The position numbers and the translations under genes were made by a program. DNA of 64,000 bases. It comes from Amia ocellicauda (taxonomy: Eukaryota; Chordata; Actinopteri; Amiiformes; Amiidae). The stretch lies in contig NC_089858.1 of NCBI RefSeq assembly GCF_036373705.1, forward strand, positions 33,320,249 to 33,384,248. The letters are read 5' to 3'. This document shows positions 11,271 to 23,100 of this stretch, one piece after another. The notes beneath the pieces are model-generated. The model saw only the letters and a list, made by a program, of their open reading frames with translations. It searched no databases and was not told where the DNA came from. Position 1 is the stretch's first letter. Every line of letters begins with the position of its first letter.

Positions 11271-11480
11271 CAGAGTATTACAAGACTGTGGGTTTTACAC
11301 CCTTACTGAAGCTGGCGTCCTCCCACAGGCTGGTGTGTGGGTGCAGTGAGCAGCCTCGCCAGGCAGGGGGCGCTGCACTCTCACTGGGAGGCTTTTATTT
11401 TTATTTTCGTTGTAAGCTTGTGAGTTGACTGTTTTGTGATTTCACGTCTTTGTTTGGTTCACTGAAGTGTTTTGTACTCA
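11271..11480 (+). repeat. SINE-like repeat with CTCF-like core, copy 1
   Basis: Shares with 34991-35195 (same orientation) the block CCCACAGGCTGGTGTGTGGG, then TGCAGTGA, CAGGCAGGGGGCGCT, GTGAGTTGACT and GTCTTTGTTTGGTTCA-like sequence. The family is unrecognised; the size and dispersal fit a SINE. The CAGGGGGCGCT core resembles a CTCF site. Confidence 0.65.
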
Positions 11481-11686
11481 AAGTCCCTCTGTCTCTAGAT
11501 AGCAATTCAGTTAAATTCACTTTATTGTCATGACAACTGTCTTAGTGTTTTTCTTTTTTAACAAGACAAATGATGAAAGAAACTCTCCCCCTCTCCATTT
11601 CTCTCTCTCCTTTTCATGGAAAGGATGACGCAAAATGTTTTTGTTTTTTTTCATAAACATGGGAATAAACAATGAACATAAAAATA

Positions 11687-11692
11687 TTTATT
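11687..11692 (-). terminator. Candidate poly(A) signal of IZUMO1
   Basis: AATAAA on the minus strand, about 137 bp past the IZUMO1 stop codon. Confidence 0.55.
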
Positions 11693-11828
11693 CTGATGTT
11701 TAAAATGTTTGGGTTTGTTAGACATTTAACAGTTGATCATTCTGTGTGCGGCTTCTTCTGTCCTTTCTTCCTTTCTCTCCTCATCTCGAATTTTACCGTT
11801 CTCTCTCTTCCTGCCCTCTTTTCTCTCA

Positions 11829-13679
11829 CTATAGCATCTCCATCACTTCACCTATCCTCTCTCGATCATTCTGCTGGGAACTTCTCTTCTCTCGCTTCAA
11901 ACAGAAACTGAGGGAGAGAGATGGGGGCAGGGGCAAGAGAAGAAGGTTTTATCAGTATTTGGCGTCTCGATAACATGCTGTGATGTCACTTCCTGCATGA
12001 CGATGTTGTCACTCACCCGAAGGCCACCAGCACACCCATGCAGCCCGCCATGCCCGCTGCCGTCACTGCGGCAATGCAGACCTTCAGCACGGGGCCACTG
12101 GAGGTCGAGGGTGGCGGTGGGGGGAGTGAAGGCAGGGGCGGGTCTTCTGGGGGCAACTGCGGCACTGTCTGCACCGGCCTGGGGGAGGTGATGGGCAGGG
12201 GGGTAACTGAGAGACAGAGGGAGGGATGATGGGTTTATACAGAAATTCTGACTAACTGCACAATACATGACATTAATATGGCACTGAGAGAAATAAAATA
12301 AAAAAATAGAAAATTTAAGAGATACACTAAGTGTGTGACCTGAGTAACTAACTAGATGAGTGTGTGTGAAAGTGTGTCAGAGAGTCAATGTGTGTGTGTG
12401 TCAGTCAGTGTGAATGCAGGTAGATATCCAACTATCAGCAAACCACACAGGATTATAAATACAGTAGAATAGAATCCATTCTAATCCAGTGCAACTGAAT
12501 GGGAGTGGAATGGTGCCCGAGGGAATGGAACAAGTAGACTCACCCTGCAGCAGGAACAGAGTCTTGGAGAGCACAGTGCTGTTACTGGACAGCAGGAGGC
12601 AGCGGTATGCCCCCCCGTCCGCCACCCCCACCTGACTCAACATCAGCCGAGAGTCCGGGGTCACCAGCAGCACCGAGAAATCACTGTCCGACTCGGGGGT
12701 CTGCAGAGGCATGGGTACAGGAGGTTAGCCTCAGAGAGCATTACACTGTGTACTGTGTGCATCGATGTAGTGTGTGTGTGCACAGTGTGCGTCTATATGT
12801 ACAGTGTGTGTACAGTGTGTGTACAGTGTGCGTCTATATGTAGTGTGTGTGTACAGTGTGCGTCTATATGTAGTGTGTGTGTGTGTGTCTATGTCCGTAT
12901 TTCACTGCCTGCCCTCACCAGGGTGGGTGCCCAGGAGTACTGATACTCATTCTTGCCATCAGCCAGAGGGTGCCAGGGCAGAAAACAGTCCAACACAGTC
13001 TGGCCTCCCTGCACCACTTGCACACTGAACACTGCACACGGAGAAAGTTAGAGTGAGACATACAGGGACAGGGAATCAACCAGTGGGAGGGGGGCAGACA
13101 GACAAGACAGGCATCTCACCTCCACAGCTGTCCTTGGCAGTGGAAGACACACATGAGAGAACCACAGAGCGACAGGATTTACAGTCCAGCACTCTCTGAT
13201 ACAGCACGCCTGAGAGACAGAGAGAGGGAATGAGAGGGGGAGGGAGATAAAAGGGGAGGGGGAGGAGTGTCTGGAGGTCTGGAATGAGGAACGGGACTCA
13301 CCACACTTGTTTGGACAAAGACCTAAAAACAAAATAGGAAAAAACAAAAGAAAAATAAAGAGAATCAATTTGTGGAGCTGGAAACCAGACTGACACAGAC
13401 ACGCTGACCGAATGACACACACACACACACACACAGTCGGACAGGTGTGCCAGCGCTGCTTCTCACCTGTCTGGATGAAGAGGGTCAGGTGTCTCTCTAG
13501 GATCCTCCGGCCCTTCTCCACCACCTGGATCAGCTGGAACTGAATCTCCTTGTCTGAGGGGGGCAGTGATTCAGTGAATGATTGACCAATACACGAAACA
13601 CAGCACCTCTGCCCGTTCTGGACAATGTCAATCTTATGCCCCATCTCCTGCTCAACCGATCATACAGTGATGGACTCAT

Positions 13680-13725
<46 letters not shown>

Positions 13726-14628
13726 GATTTTACCACAATAAACTTTACAATTATTAACCATATATTTTACCATACTAAACTATTACCACATGCTAACCAT
13801 GCTACAACACACTATGCTTTACAGTATTTTTACCACAGTGCACAGTACACTACAGTCTAGTAGGGGACAGAAGTGTCACAGCCTCATATTGGGTTATGAT
13901 GTCAGAACAGCTCAGTTACTCTCTGGGCTATTTCCATTGTATGATCAAAAATAATAATAATAATAATAATACGTACCTATACTGATACCAACTGACATAC
14001 TGTCACATGCAGACATGCGGTTGTCGTTATTGTTACGATTCTCTACTGAAAGCTGAGCCCCGTTCCCCCCTACACACAGAGACCAGGTCAGCTGAAGTTC
14101 TAGAACAGCGTGAATGTTCCATTACCTGGATAACTGGCATCAAGGAACCTCTGGAACTCGGTCTGGTACTCTGTCGCCGCGCGGTACAGTGTGCTGGCAT
14201 CTGTGTCAGGGTTGCAGACAGGTCACCCAAAGTCAAACAATAACACATTAGTTCATCAATCAATACTAAAACACAGACACACATCTTACACACAGTCACT
14301 CACACACACACGCACACACACGCACACACACACATCTTACACACAGTCACGCACACACGCACGCCGCTTATAGTCCCCTCCACAACCCGCCCCACTCACC
14401 GATGACTGCCCCCACGGTGGGCCGTGAGAGGCCGTACGCAATCACCCTGGCCAGAGCCGCCTGCTCGGTCATCGGCCAAGACTCCAGGAACGCACTGTGC
14501 AGCCTCTGCACCCCCCTGTCACACTGCAGACACCCCCCAACGCCCGGCCAACGCACTGCCAACCCCAGCAGGAGCAGCAGGAGGGTGAGACCCATCACAG
14601 GCAGGCGGGTGGAGACTGACACTGGCAT
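11829..14628 (-). CDS. IZUMO1: Izumo sperm-egg fusion protein 1
   Basis: IZUMO1 is the sperm surface protein that binds its egg receptor and is required for gamete fusion. Nine exons join with consistent phases: 14628-14400, 14200-14126, 13553-13467, 13322-13302, 13209-13120, 13031-12919, 12700-12544, 12206-12017, 11907-11829. They give about 346 aa (human 350). The parts are a signal peptide (about 1-34), an Izumo four-helix domain starting at CLQC, a hinge with LCPNKCG, DCKSC and DSCG, an Ig-like domain (LDCFLPW to GAYRCLLL, with an N-glycosylation site NST), a Pro-rich stalk, one membrane helix (VCIAAVTAAGMAGCMGVLVA) and a basic tail. All ten cysteines expected for the Izumo and Ig domains are present. 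Exon 4 is only 21 nt. The start could instead be the Met at 14595 or 14658. It lies in tandem with CCAR2. Confidence 0.93.
13681..13721. repeat. (AC)n microsatellite
   Basis: About 20 CA units in IZUMO1 intron 2. Confidence 0.95.
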
Positions 14629-15014
14629 TGTGAAACACTGGCACACTGACTGACTCACTGAGGCCTCAAGCTGCTGTCACTGGTACCGAGACACACTGAC
14701 ACAGATGAAGACTGGCAGACTCGCACACTGACACCAAGAGACTCACAGACTGACACACTCGGCACACAGAGCCACTGGCACAGCCGCACCGGAATCCTGG
14801 TGACTGTGGGCACCACAATGACATCACAATGGGACAACCATTATGGCATCACCATGACATTTACCCACACGCTTATAATTAGGGACCAATTAAGGCACTA
14901 ATTGAAGCAATTTACTTTCCTGCTGAGAAGTGCATCGAGAATATGACAAAAACACAGATCGATAGACAAATAAATAAAGGAGAAGACACACAGATGTATA
15001 TTAGTTCTGGAGTA

Positions 15015-15020
15015 TTTAAT
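15015..15020 (-). terminator. Candidate poly(A) signal of CCAR2
   Basis: ATTAAA on the minus strand, about 520 bp past the CCAR2 stop. It leaves under 400 bp to the IZUMO1 start codon. Confidence 0.4.
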
Positions 15021-15541
15021 CAATAATGTACACCTTGAAAAAACATAACAAAAACTAATTGGATCCCCCAACGGCCGGTTCACAGACTGGAGGGTCAGTC
15101 CTGCTGTTATATACAAAACCTCTTCTAAAAAATTCACAGAAAATGTGAAATATAGAAAGAAAACAAAGTCAGAAAGAGAGAAGGAGAAAGGGGAGGTGGT
15201 AATCTACAGAGCGCTGGCGACACCGTAACCCCCCCTCATCCACCCACAGCTGAGGAAGGGGGCGTGCAGAGAGGGTGTGTGTGTGAGTGTGTGTGGGTGT
15301 GTCAGCCTTTCTCTGCTAGTGTCAGTATGTCAGCTCATCTCAGTGTGTCTGTATGTATCTGTGCCTGTCAGCCAGTCAGTCAGTCTGTTTGTCTGTCAGT
15401 GTGTCGACGTGTCTGTCTGTCCTCTCCCCCCTTCCAGTTCAGACCTGCAGGCTGGAACCCTCACAGTGCCAGGGAGGGACAGATGGGTGCTCAAGGCAAG
15501 CAGGGCCCGAGGCAGGGCGGCCACCTCTCTCTCTCGCTCCA

Positions 15542-18500
15542 TCACTCCTTGTCTGCGATGTCGCTGCGTGACTCGGCCAGGCTGGTGGTCTGTGGACAGC
15601 AGGCAGAAACGCTCACTGAACTTCATTAATTACTTTGATTGATTTAAATATCTTTCGTTTCATCCCTTCCACCTCCCTCCCTCTCTCTCTCTCTCCCTCT
15701 GTTATTTCAGTACATTGCAAATACAATTCAGTGAAGTGAAAAAGTCTCTCCTGATGCCCCTGTCTCTCACCTTGTCCACCAGTTTCTGCATGGTCTCTAT
15801 GACGGCGATCATGTGACCGGCGTTCTCCTTCAGGCTCCTCTCGCAGGCGGCGCTGCGCCTCTCCGCCCGCTCCAGTCGCCCCCGGAGGTCCCCGCCCCCG
15901 CGCCGAGCCTCGGTCAAGTCAGCGGTCAGCCCCGCCCGCTCCGCCGCCCAGCCCGCCTCCCGCGCTTCCACCCCCGCTACGGGGAGAGAAGGGAGAGAGG
16001 GGTTAATACAGACGGAGAGAGAGTGCGTGGGTGGCTGAAGGAGTGTGCAAGTGTGCGAGTGAGTGTGACTACAGTACCCAGTCTGTCCTGCTGTGCGGTG
16101 AGCTGGTCCTGCAGTCGAACCCGGGCTCTCTCGCTCCTCTCCAGGGCGGTCAGCAGGCTGGGCAGGTTCAGCACTCGGCCCTTATGAGTCACCACCTCCG
16201 TACTACCCCCCCCACCACGGCGGGATCCCCCCCCGCCACGCCCCGCAGCCCCCGGCAACAGGGCTCGGTTTCCTGGACGGAGAGAGAGAAATAGTTCTAT
16301 TATTGAACTCATCATGAATTCACACAGAAATACATTCATGCATTCATTCATTTATAAGTAAAGCTCAGTCACAGTGTGCATTTCACAGTGTGTCTCAGTG
16401 ACTGTGTGTGTGTGCGTTTGTGCATGCGTCCATGTGTGTGCGTGCGTGCGTGTCTGTCTGAACGCGTGTGTGTGTGTGTGCATGCGTGTGCGTGTCCGTG
16501 TCCGTGAGTGTCTGTCAGTTAGTGGGCATGGTCTAACCTTGCAGGACAGAGTCATCCCCGGGGGGCTCGGGGTCGGTGGGGTCGGTCTCTTCCCAGCGCT
16601 CTGCCAGCTCCCTGTACCGACACTGCCCACCCCGCACCACGCGGCTCACAAGCGCCCTCGCCTGGGGGGACACAGTACGGTCACAAAGCGGTATAGAGAC
16701 GCACACACAATCACAGAACAGTCACAATGCAGTACAGACACACTCACACCCCTGTCCTGTTTTTTTTTTTTTTTACACACACTAAAAAACACACAAACTG
16801 CCCATTGACCTCTGACCCCTGACCTGTGCGCGGGTGAGGTGCAGCCCCAGAGAGTGCAGGATCTCTTCCAGGTCACGCTCCGCCAGCTGCCCGGACAGCT
16901 GCTGGTCAAAGTACAGGAATGAGAGCAGGAGGGAGGGGGGCTGCACCGCCTGCCAGCCTGGGGGCCTGTCCTGTACAGAGAGAGACGGGTTAGAGAGGGG
17001 AAGGGAGAGGTGGAAGAGAGAGATGAAGGGGGGGGGAGAGAGAGAGAGAGGACAAATGTGGTCACCCTGTTGAGTTTCAGTACTGTATCCTACAGTGGTA
17101 CCCCCTGCCCCCACATGCCCTCCCTCAGCTGTACCAAGTCTGTGAGGGAGGGGTCCTCTGTGTCATTGGATCCTGCTGGCTTTGTCTCCTCCTCCCCAGC
17201 CACCACTGAAAGAGAGAGAGAGGAAAATTAACATCAGTTCTCATCTCAACCCTGTCTGTCAGGCAGTCAGACTCCCACACACTCCCACTCACCCCCCTCC
17301 CCGGTGCACTCCTCCTCCTGCCCCTCCACCCTCTCTGTGGCCTCCTGGTCCATAGCCTGCTGCTCTTCCTCCTCCTCCTCCCCCTCCTCGTGCTCCTCCG
17401 GCTCCTCTTCCTCCTCCTCCTCCTCCTCCTCTTCCATGCTCCCTCTATCCTTCCCTCTCCTCCTGTGCCCGGACCGCCTCTCTCTCGCTCCCTTCTTCCC
17501 TCTCACCTTCGTCTTCGTCCTCTCCTGCCAGGTCAAGAAGAGAGAGCGAGAGAGAAGAGGCACAGAAAGAAGAGAATTAAGATACAATAGAAACATTCCT
17601 AGGACTCGAACCCCATCCCCAGCCCTGACCGGCACAGAGCCCTGCTCTGATGGGTAAATGTAATCTTAGCGAGTGATTCGGCTATATCACTCATCACATT
17701 ATGGGGTGTTTAGTACCGTGCTGTGGGGTGGGGGGGGTGGCTGCAGGGGGGGGCAGTCCTCGGTGTCGCCCGGCTTCCCCATGGCGCTCAGCGCACGGTA
17801 CAGGCACACGGCAAAGTCACGCTGCAGCATCTCGTTGAACAGCTCCGCCAGCAAGCCCACCTGGGAGAGAGAGGCGCTGGTAATTAAAAAGACTGGAGGG
17901 CAACACGCTGAGCAATCAACCAGACTTAATGATCGAGTGCCTCATTAACGATGAATGCAATAAAATGCTGGAACAAATAACTTACTAAGAGGAAGTGATA
18001 CACTGACAGACAGACAGGCAGACAGACAGACAGACAGGCAGACAAGAGACACACTGACAGACCCATACCTCAAAGGTGTCTGGAGAGGAGCTGCTGCGAG
18101 GCTCCAGGAGAGAGGACAGTGGCATGGGGGCAAAGGTCACCCCGGGTCGTGATCTCAGCACCCAGGCAGGCTCCTCCCCCTCTGACTCACTGTTACACTG
18201 GGGGGGGGAGGGAGTTAATACAGTTCTGACAGGACACTCTTCATCGCCCTATAGGTGAGATACATTAACCACTGACACTGCAAACAGAGAGAGAGAGACA
18301 GCAGAACAAGACAGACATACAGAGACAGAGACAGAGACAGTGGGGGGGGGTACCTGCTGCTCAGACCCCTGGTCATTCTGGCTGTTCCCTTCCTCCTCTG
18401 CCGCCGCCCCCGGTATGCAGTGCCAGGCGTCTGGCAGGAAGAACACTGTGGTGTCCACCCCGCCCCCCCTCAGATACCGCACCTCCGCCAACCGAAACCT

Positions 18501-19888
18501 GACAGAGATGGGGGGGGAAGGGGTTAACGACAATGACCCCGTTCACATTTGAGTATAAAACGCATTGTGAAATTGTGAACGGGACCAGGTAACTTTATTA
18601 ATTATCCGAATTTTGCAGGTTTCCATTCAAATCAGTGCATTTTAAAATGAGACCAGCTGTTTACTATCAAATACGACATGCGATTACATTGAGCTGAGCA
18701 GTACAATTACAAATGCCGCTATTGGAGGTAACAACTGGGACGATGCAGAAATTAAAGCACTGTTTACAATGTGGATGGAAGATAAACCGAAGGAAGTGTA
18801 CGAGCGCTGCTATCTGAGGATATAACCATAGAAGCGATCACAGAAGGCTTCTTTCAGTGGGTATCAATCACTAGCTGGCCAAGTTAAAAGGAAAATAAAA
18901 ATGCAAAGATCAGACTTCCAAAATTACAACAAACGCAGTGGAGTCCAGAGAAAATGTTACACGTTTTTCCGAGGAAATACTGAGCAGCAGCTTGGATTGC
19001 ATTGACACATAGACCTGCAGCAAACAGCACCGAAGAGACAGACACTTGAAGTACTATTGTAATATGTGTGTGTGTATGTAATGGACATTTTCAGATTATA
19101 AATCTCAACAGGCTACTGCATACGATTTCTTGTGGTTTAATGTAGATGTCCTACTAAATGTGCTTCGCTTTCGGGTGAATTGTATAACACTTTTAGACTT
19201 GCAAAACCGAAGACAGACATTTGAAAAGGGAAATATATTAATTAGATTCCCCACTGAACCAGCAATGTTTTCTTAATTATATTAGAAAGCTTCGACTGCA
19301 AAGGGTTAAGATTACTTAACCGATCAATATCCAATATATATATACACATGTCAATATTAATACGTTGATTATAAATCCATCGCATACACCTGTAAGCAGA
19401 CCTAATGTCACACGTAACTGGTTTGTTTGAGCAGATGTTTGTTTTCAGCTGCATATGTGAACGCACTTAGGCCTCCTAAAACCTCGACTGTGAACGGGGT
19501 CAGAAAAAAAGTAGGACTAAATTTGAGGCGGCCCAGTGCCGGCCTAATAAGTGTGAACAGGGTCAATGATCATTATTAGTACTACAACCACCAATAACTA
19601 TATAACCACCACCCTGCCTCTACTGCTACGAACTACATCACCGGTCCTAACCACTGACCACAGTATTGACCAATGAGCAGTACTGACCACTGTGAACAGG
19701 CGCTGAGGTCCAGCCCTGCCAGCTGGCGGGTCCAGCGCACTGCAGTCCGCACCAGAACCTGGGGGTCCCGCCCTGGATTCAGCCCATCCTCCGCCCCGCA
19801 CCATGGGCCCCCCAGCCACTGCAGCTCCTCGCCCCGCTCACACACCAGCAACTGCACAGAGAGAGAGAGAGAGAGAGAGTCACACACT

Positions 19889-19931
<43 letters not shown>

Positions 19932-20100
19932 TAAGTACACTCAAACACACAGTCACACAGTACTGGCCTTTATGAGAGTGGTTGGGTGGACGGCGCCCTC
20001 TGGTGCTGGGCGCTGGTCCTGCGGGAGGCTGCAGCAGCGCCGGTACAGTTCCTCTAGGCTGGGCATAGACAGCAACAGCACCTACAGAGAGATGGAGGGG

Positions 20101-20137
<37 letters not shown>

Positions 20138-23100
20138 CAGGGGAAGGTGTTAATAAGGGGCAGGTGTGATGAGAGGTCTAGGCACAACGACAAAGTGGCA
20201 ACGGACAACCGTGACAAAAATATGGCACAGAAGCACAGTTAATTTACAGTGCAGACAGGAGGAGAGAGGGGGAGAGGGGGGGGGAGAGAGAGAGAGGACA
20301 CGTGAAAATGTTCTCTCTACACTAACAATTTTTTCCACTATTTTAACGATGTAAGTTGCAAAATGTTACAACCCTATTAAGGGACAACACAAGACACGAC
20401 GCCTGAACAACAACAACAAAAAATTCCCACTGGAAATTTAAAAGGAAAATCCAAATAAACCACTGAAAAGACACAGGTAAGTATCAGGTAAGACAAACGG
20501 AAAACCGACCGACCGACAATACGCAAGAACTAAAACAACAAGAAATTTCCAACGGCAAATTAAAATAATAATAACAATTAATAAACAACAAAAAAGAAAA
20601 AAAAAAAAAAAATACACCTCCAAATCAGAAATCGCCAGAGAAAAAATCAACCCGAAGAAGCCAATGAGGATGCAGACGACAGCGGGTAGCCGAGAGATCG
20701 CGTACCCGGAGGGGCTGAGGAGTGCGCCGGAGAAGAAAGCGTTCAAACAGCGATACCTGAGGGACGCGCTGGAGACGCTGATCGCTGACTACACCGCAGC
20801 CGGGGACACGAAGACCAAAAACAACCTGGTCTTTCACACAGACCACCCCAACGCCTGGCACGCCGCGCTCAGCGACCACTACCCCCAACGCCAAGAAGCA
20901 GGGCAACAAGACCAGCCGCCAGCTGACGACTCATGAGGACGGCGACCCAGACAGCACAGCGCTCAAAATACACCTGTACAACACCGGGACAGTGCTGATC
21001 CAGGGCAGCGAACACAGCCTGGAGGAATTAGAAAAAACCTTCATGAAAATCAGGTTACAGGCCGAAACCAACAAGAGCCGCATTCTAGAGACTCCGGAGA
21101 CGCTCCATCCAAGCAGGCACCCAGCGCAGCCAGAGCCATCAACGGACAATAGCCCCGGTGATGGGCCATCAACACCTAGCCCACAGTCACCCAGAATCAG
21201 GCCCCTTAAAGAATGCCTCTCGAGTCTGGAAGCTGAATTCACTGAATTCAAACAAAAGATTCTCACTGCGCTGGAGACGCCTGACATGCAAATAATCAAA
21301 GACGAGATCATCAAAATGAAAAACGACCACAGGGCCACAACATCCAGCCTAAAGAGGCAACTTTGTGACCTGCAACAACAAAACCAAGATCTCCAAACAG
21401 AACTGTCTAACACCAGACAGGAGCTGCTCAGAAAACTCAGCTAAGACTCCAGAGGGCTCCACTCTGAGCTGCACAGGACATACAGCTGGCTGGCAGCACT
21501 GGAGAGGCAGCCCCCCACCTCACAGAGCAACACAGAGGAGAATGGCCCAGACACAGCCCCCCCACAGGAGCCTCCCTGCCTGGAGAGAGATGCAGACACA
21601 GAGCCAGTGACACCAGAGACAGACAGGGCTGCAACAGAAACACAGGACCACGCCGCAGTCACACAGGACCCCACGGCAACAACTCTGAGCTCAGCGACAT
21701 CCGCTGCCTACTGAGTGCCATCTGCTCCAGGCTCATGATGGGGTGAGGACACAACCCACACCACCTAAAAATAACAACAACTTACAAATTGCAACTTACA
21801 GCCGTTAAAATGGATGCAAATGAAGATGAAACCCTTCATCATCAGCACTTGGAACATCCAGGGACTGTACAGCACAGCCCTTGGTCTGAAAAGCAGAGAC
21901 AATGACTTTGTAAATAGTTTAAAAAACACTGATATCATAATACTACTGGAGACATGGTTGAAACCGGACCAAACCACGAACTGCCCAAGTGGATACAGAG
22001 AGCTCCTCCTGCCCCCCATCAAGCACAGCAACATTAAGTGTGGCTGGAGCTCCGGAGGGATGGCGGTGTGGTACAGAGGAGAGGACTCTGACTTCATCTC
22101 CCCGGTGAAGAGGGGAGCCACACACCTGTGGCTGAAACTCCACAGAAAAATCTTCCAAAGCACATCAGATATCTACCTGTGTGCAACATACATCCCCCCA
22201 GCAGACTCGCCCTACTACAAGCACGAGTACCTCCAAAACAGAGGCCGAAATGGCCTTTTACCAAACAAAGGGGAACATCCTGCTCTGTGGAGACTTCAAC
22301 GCCAGAACAGGGAGAGAAAGAGACTTCATCAGCCCCGATGGAAACAGCCACCTGTACAGACATGCAAACCCGTGCCACAGCACCACGACCACCCCGAGGA
22401 ACAGCTTCGACAGCACAGTCAACAGGAGTGGGAAAGAGCTGCTGAGACTGTGTAAGAGCCTGGGTGTGTACATAGTCAACGGGAGGACCAGGGGGGACTC
22501 TGGGAAACTACACCTACAGCTCTGCTCTGGGGTGCAGTGTGGTGGACTACACCATCACTGACCTCGACCCTCACAGCATCAATGTCTATGTAATCAGACC
22601 GCAGTCAGCACTTTCAGACCACAACCAAACAGTCCTCTACCTGCGCACAGGCACCTAAACGGACACACAGCCCGTCCACTTGGCACACCTGCTCAAACTC
22701 CAGCCCTGCTACAGATGGACAGCAGACAGCAGAGAGCAGTACGAGAGCGCCCTGAGCAGTGAAGAACCAAACCGGCTCCTGACCCAGTTCCTGCAAAACA
22801 CCTACCCCAAGGACAGGACAGGAGTCAACCAGGCCGTGAAAGACCTTAACCACATCTTCAAAACTCTGGCAGAATCATCAAATCTGAGGCCCAAGAAACA
22901 CTCACAAAAGCAAAAAACAAAACATGACAGAAAAATGGTTTGACAACGACTGCAACAAAATGCGCAAGAAACTCAGAGCACTTTCAAACCAAAAGCACCA
23001 CGACCCCGACAACACAACACTGCGGCAGACGTACTGCCAAACCCTGAAACAGTACAAACACACGCTGATCCAGAAAAAACGAAAGTACAAGAAAAATAAA

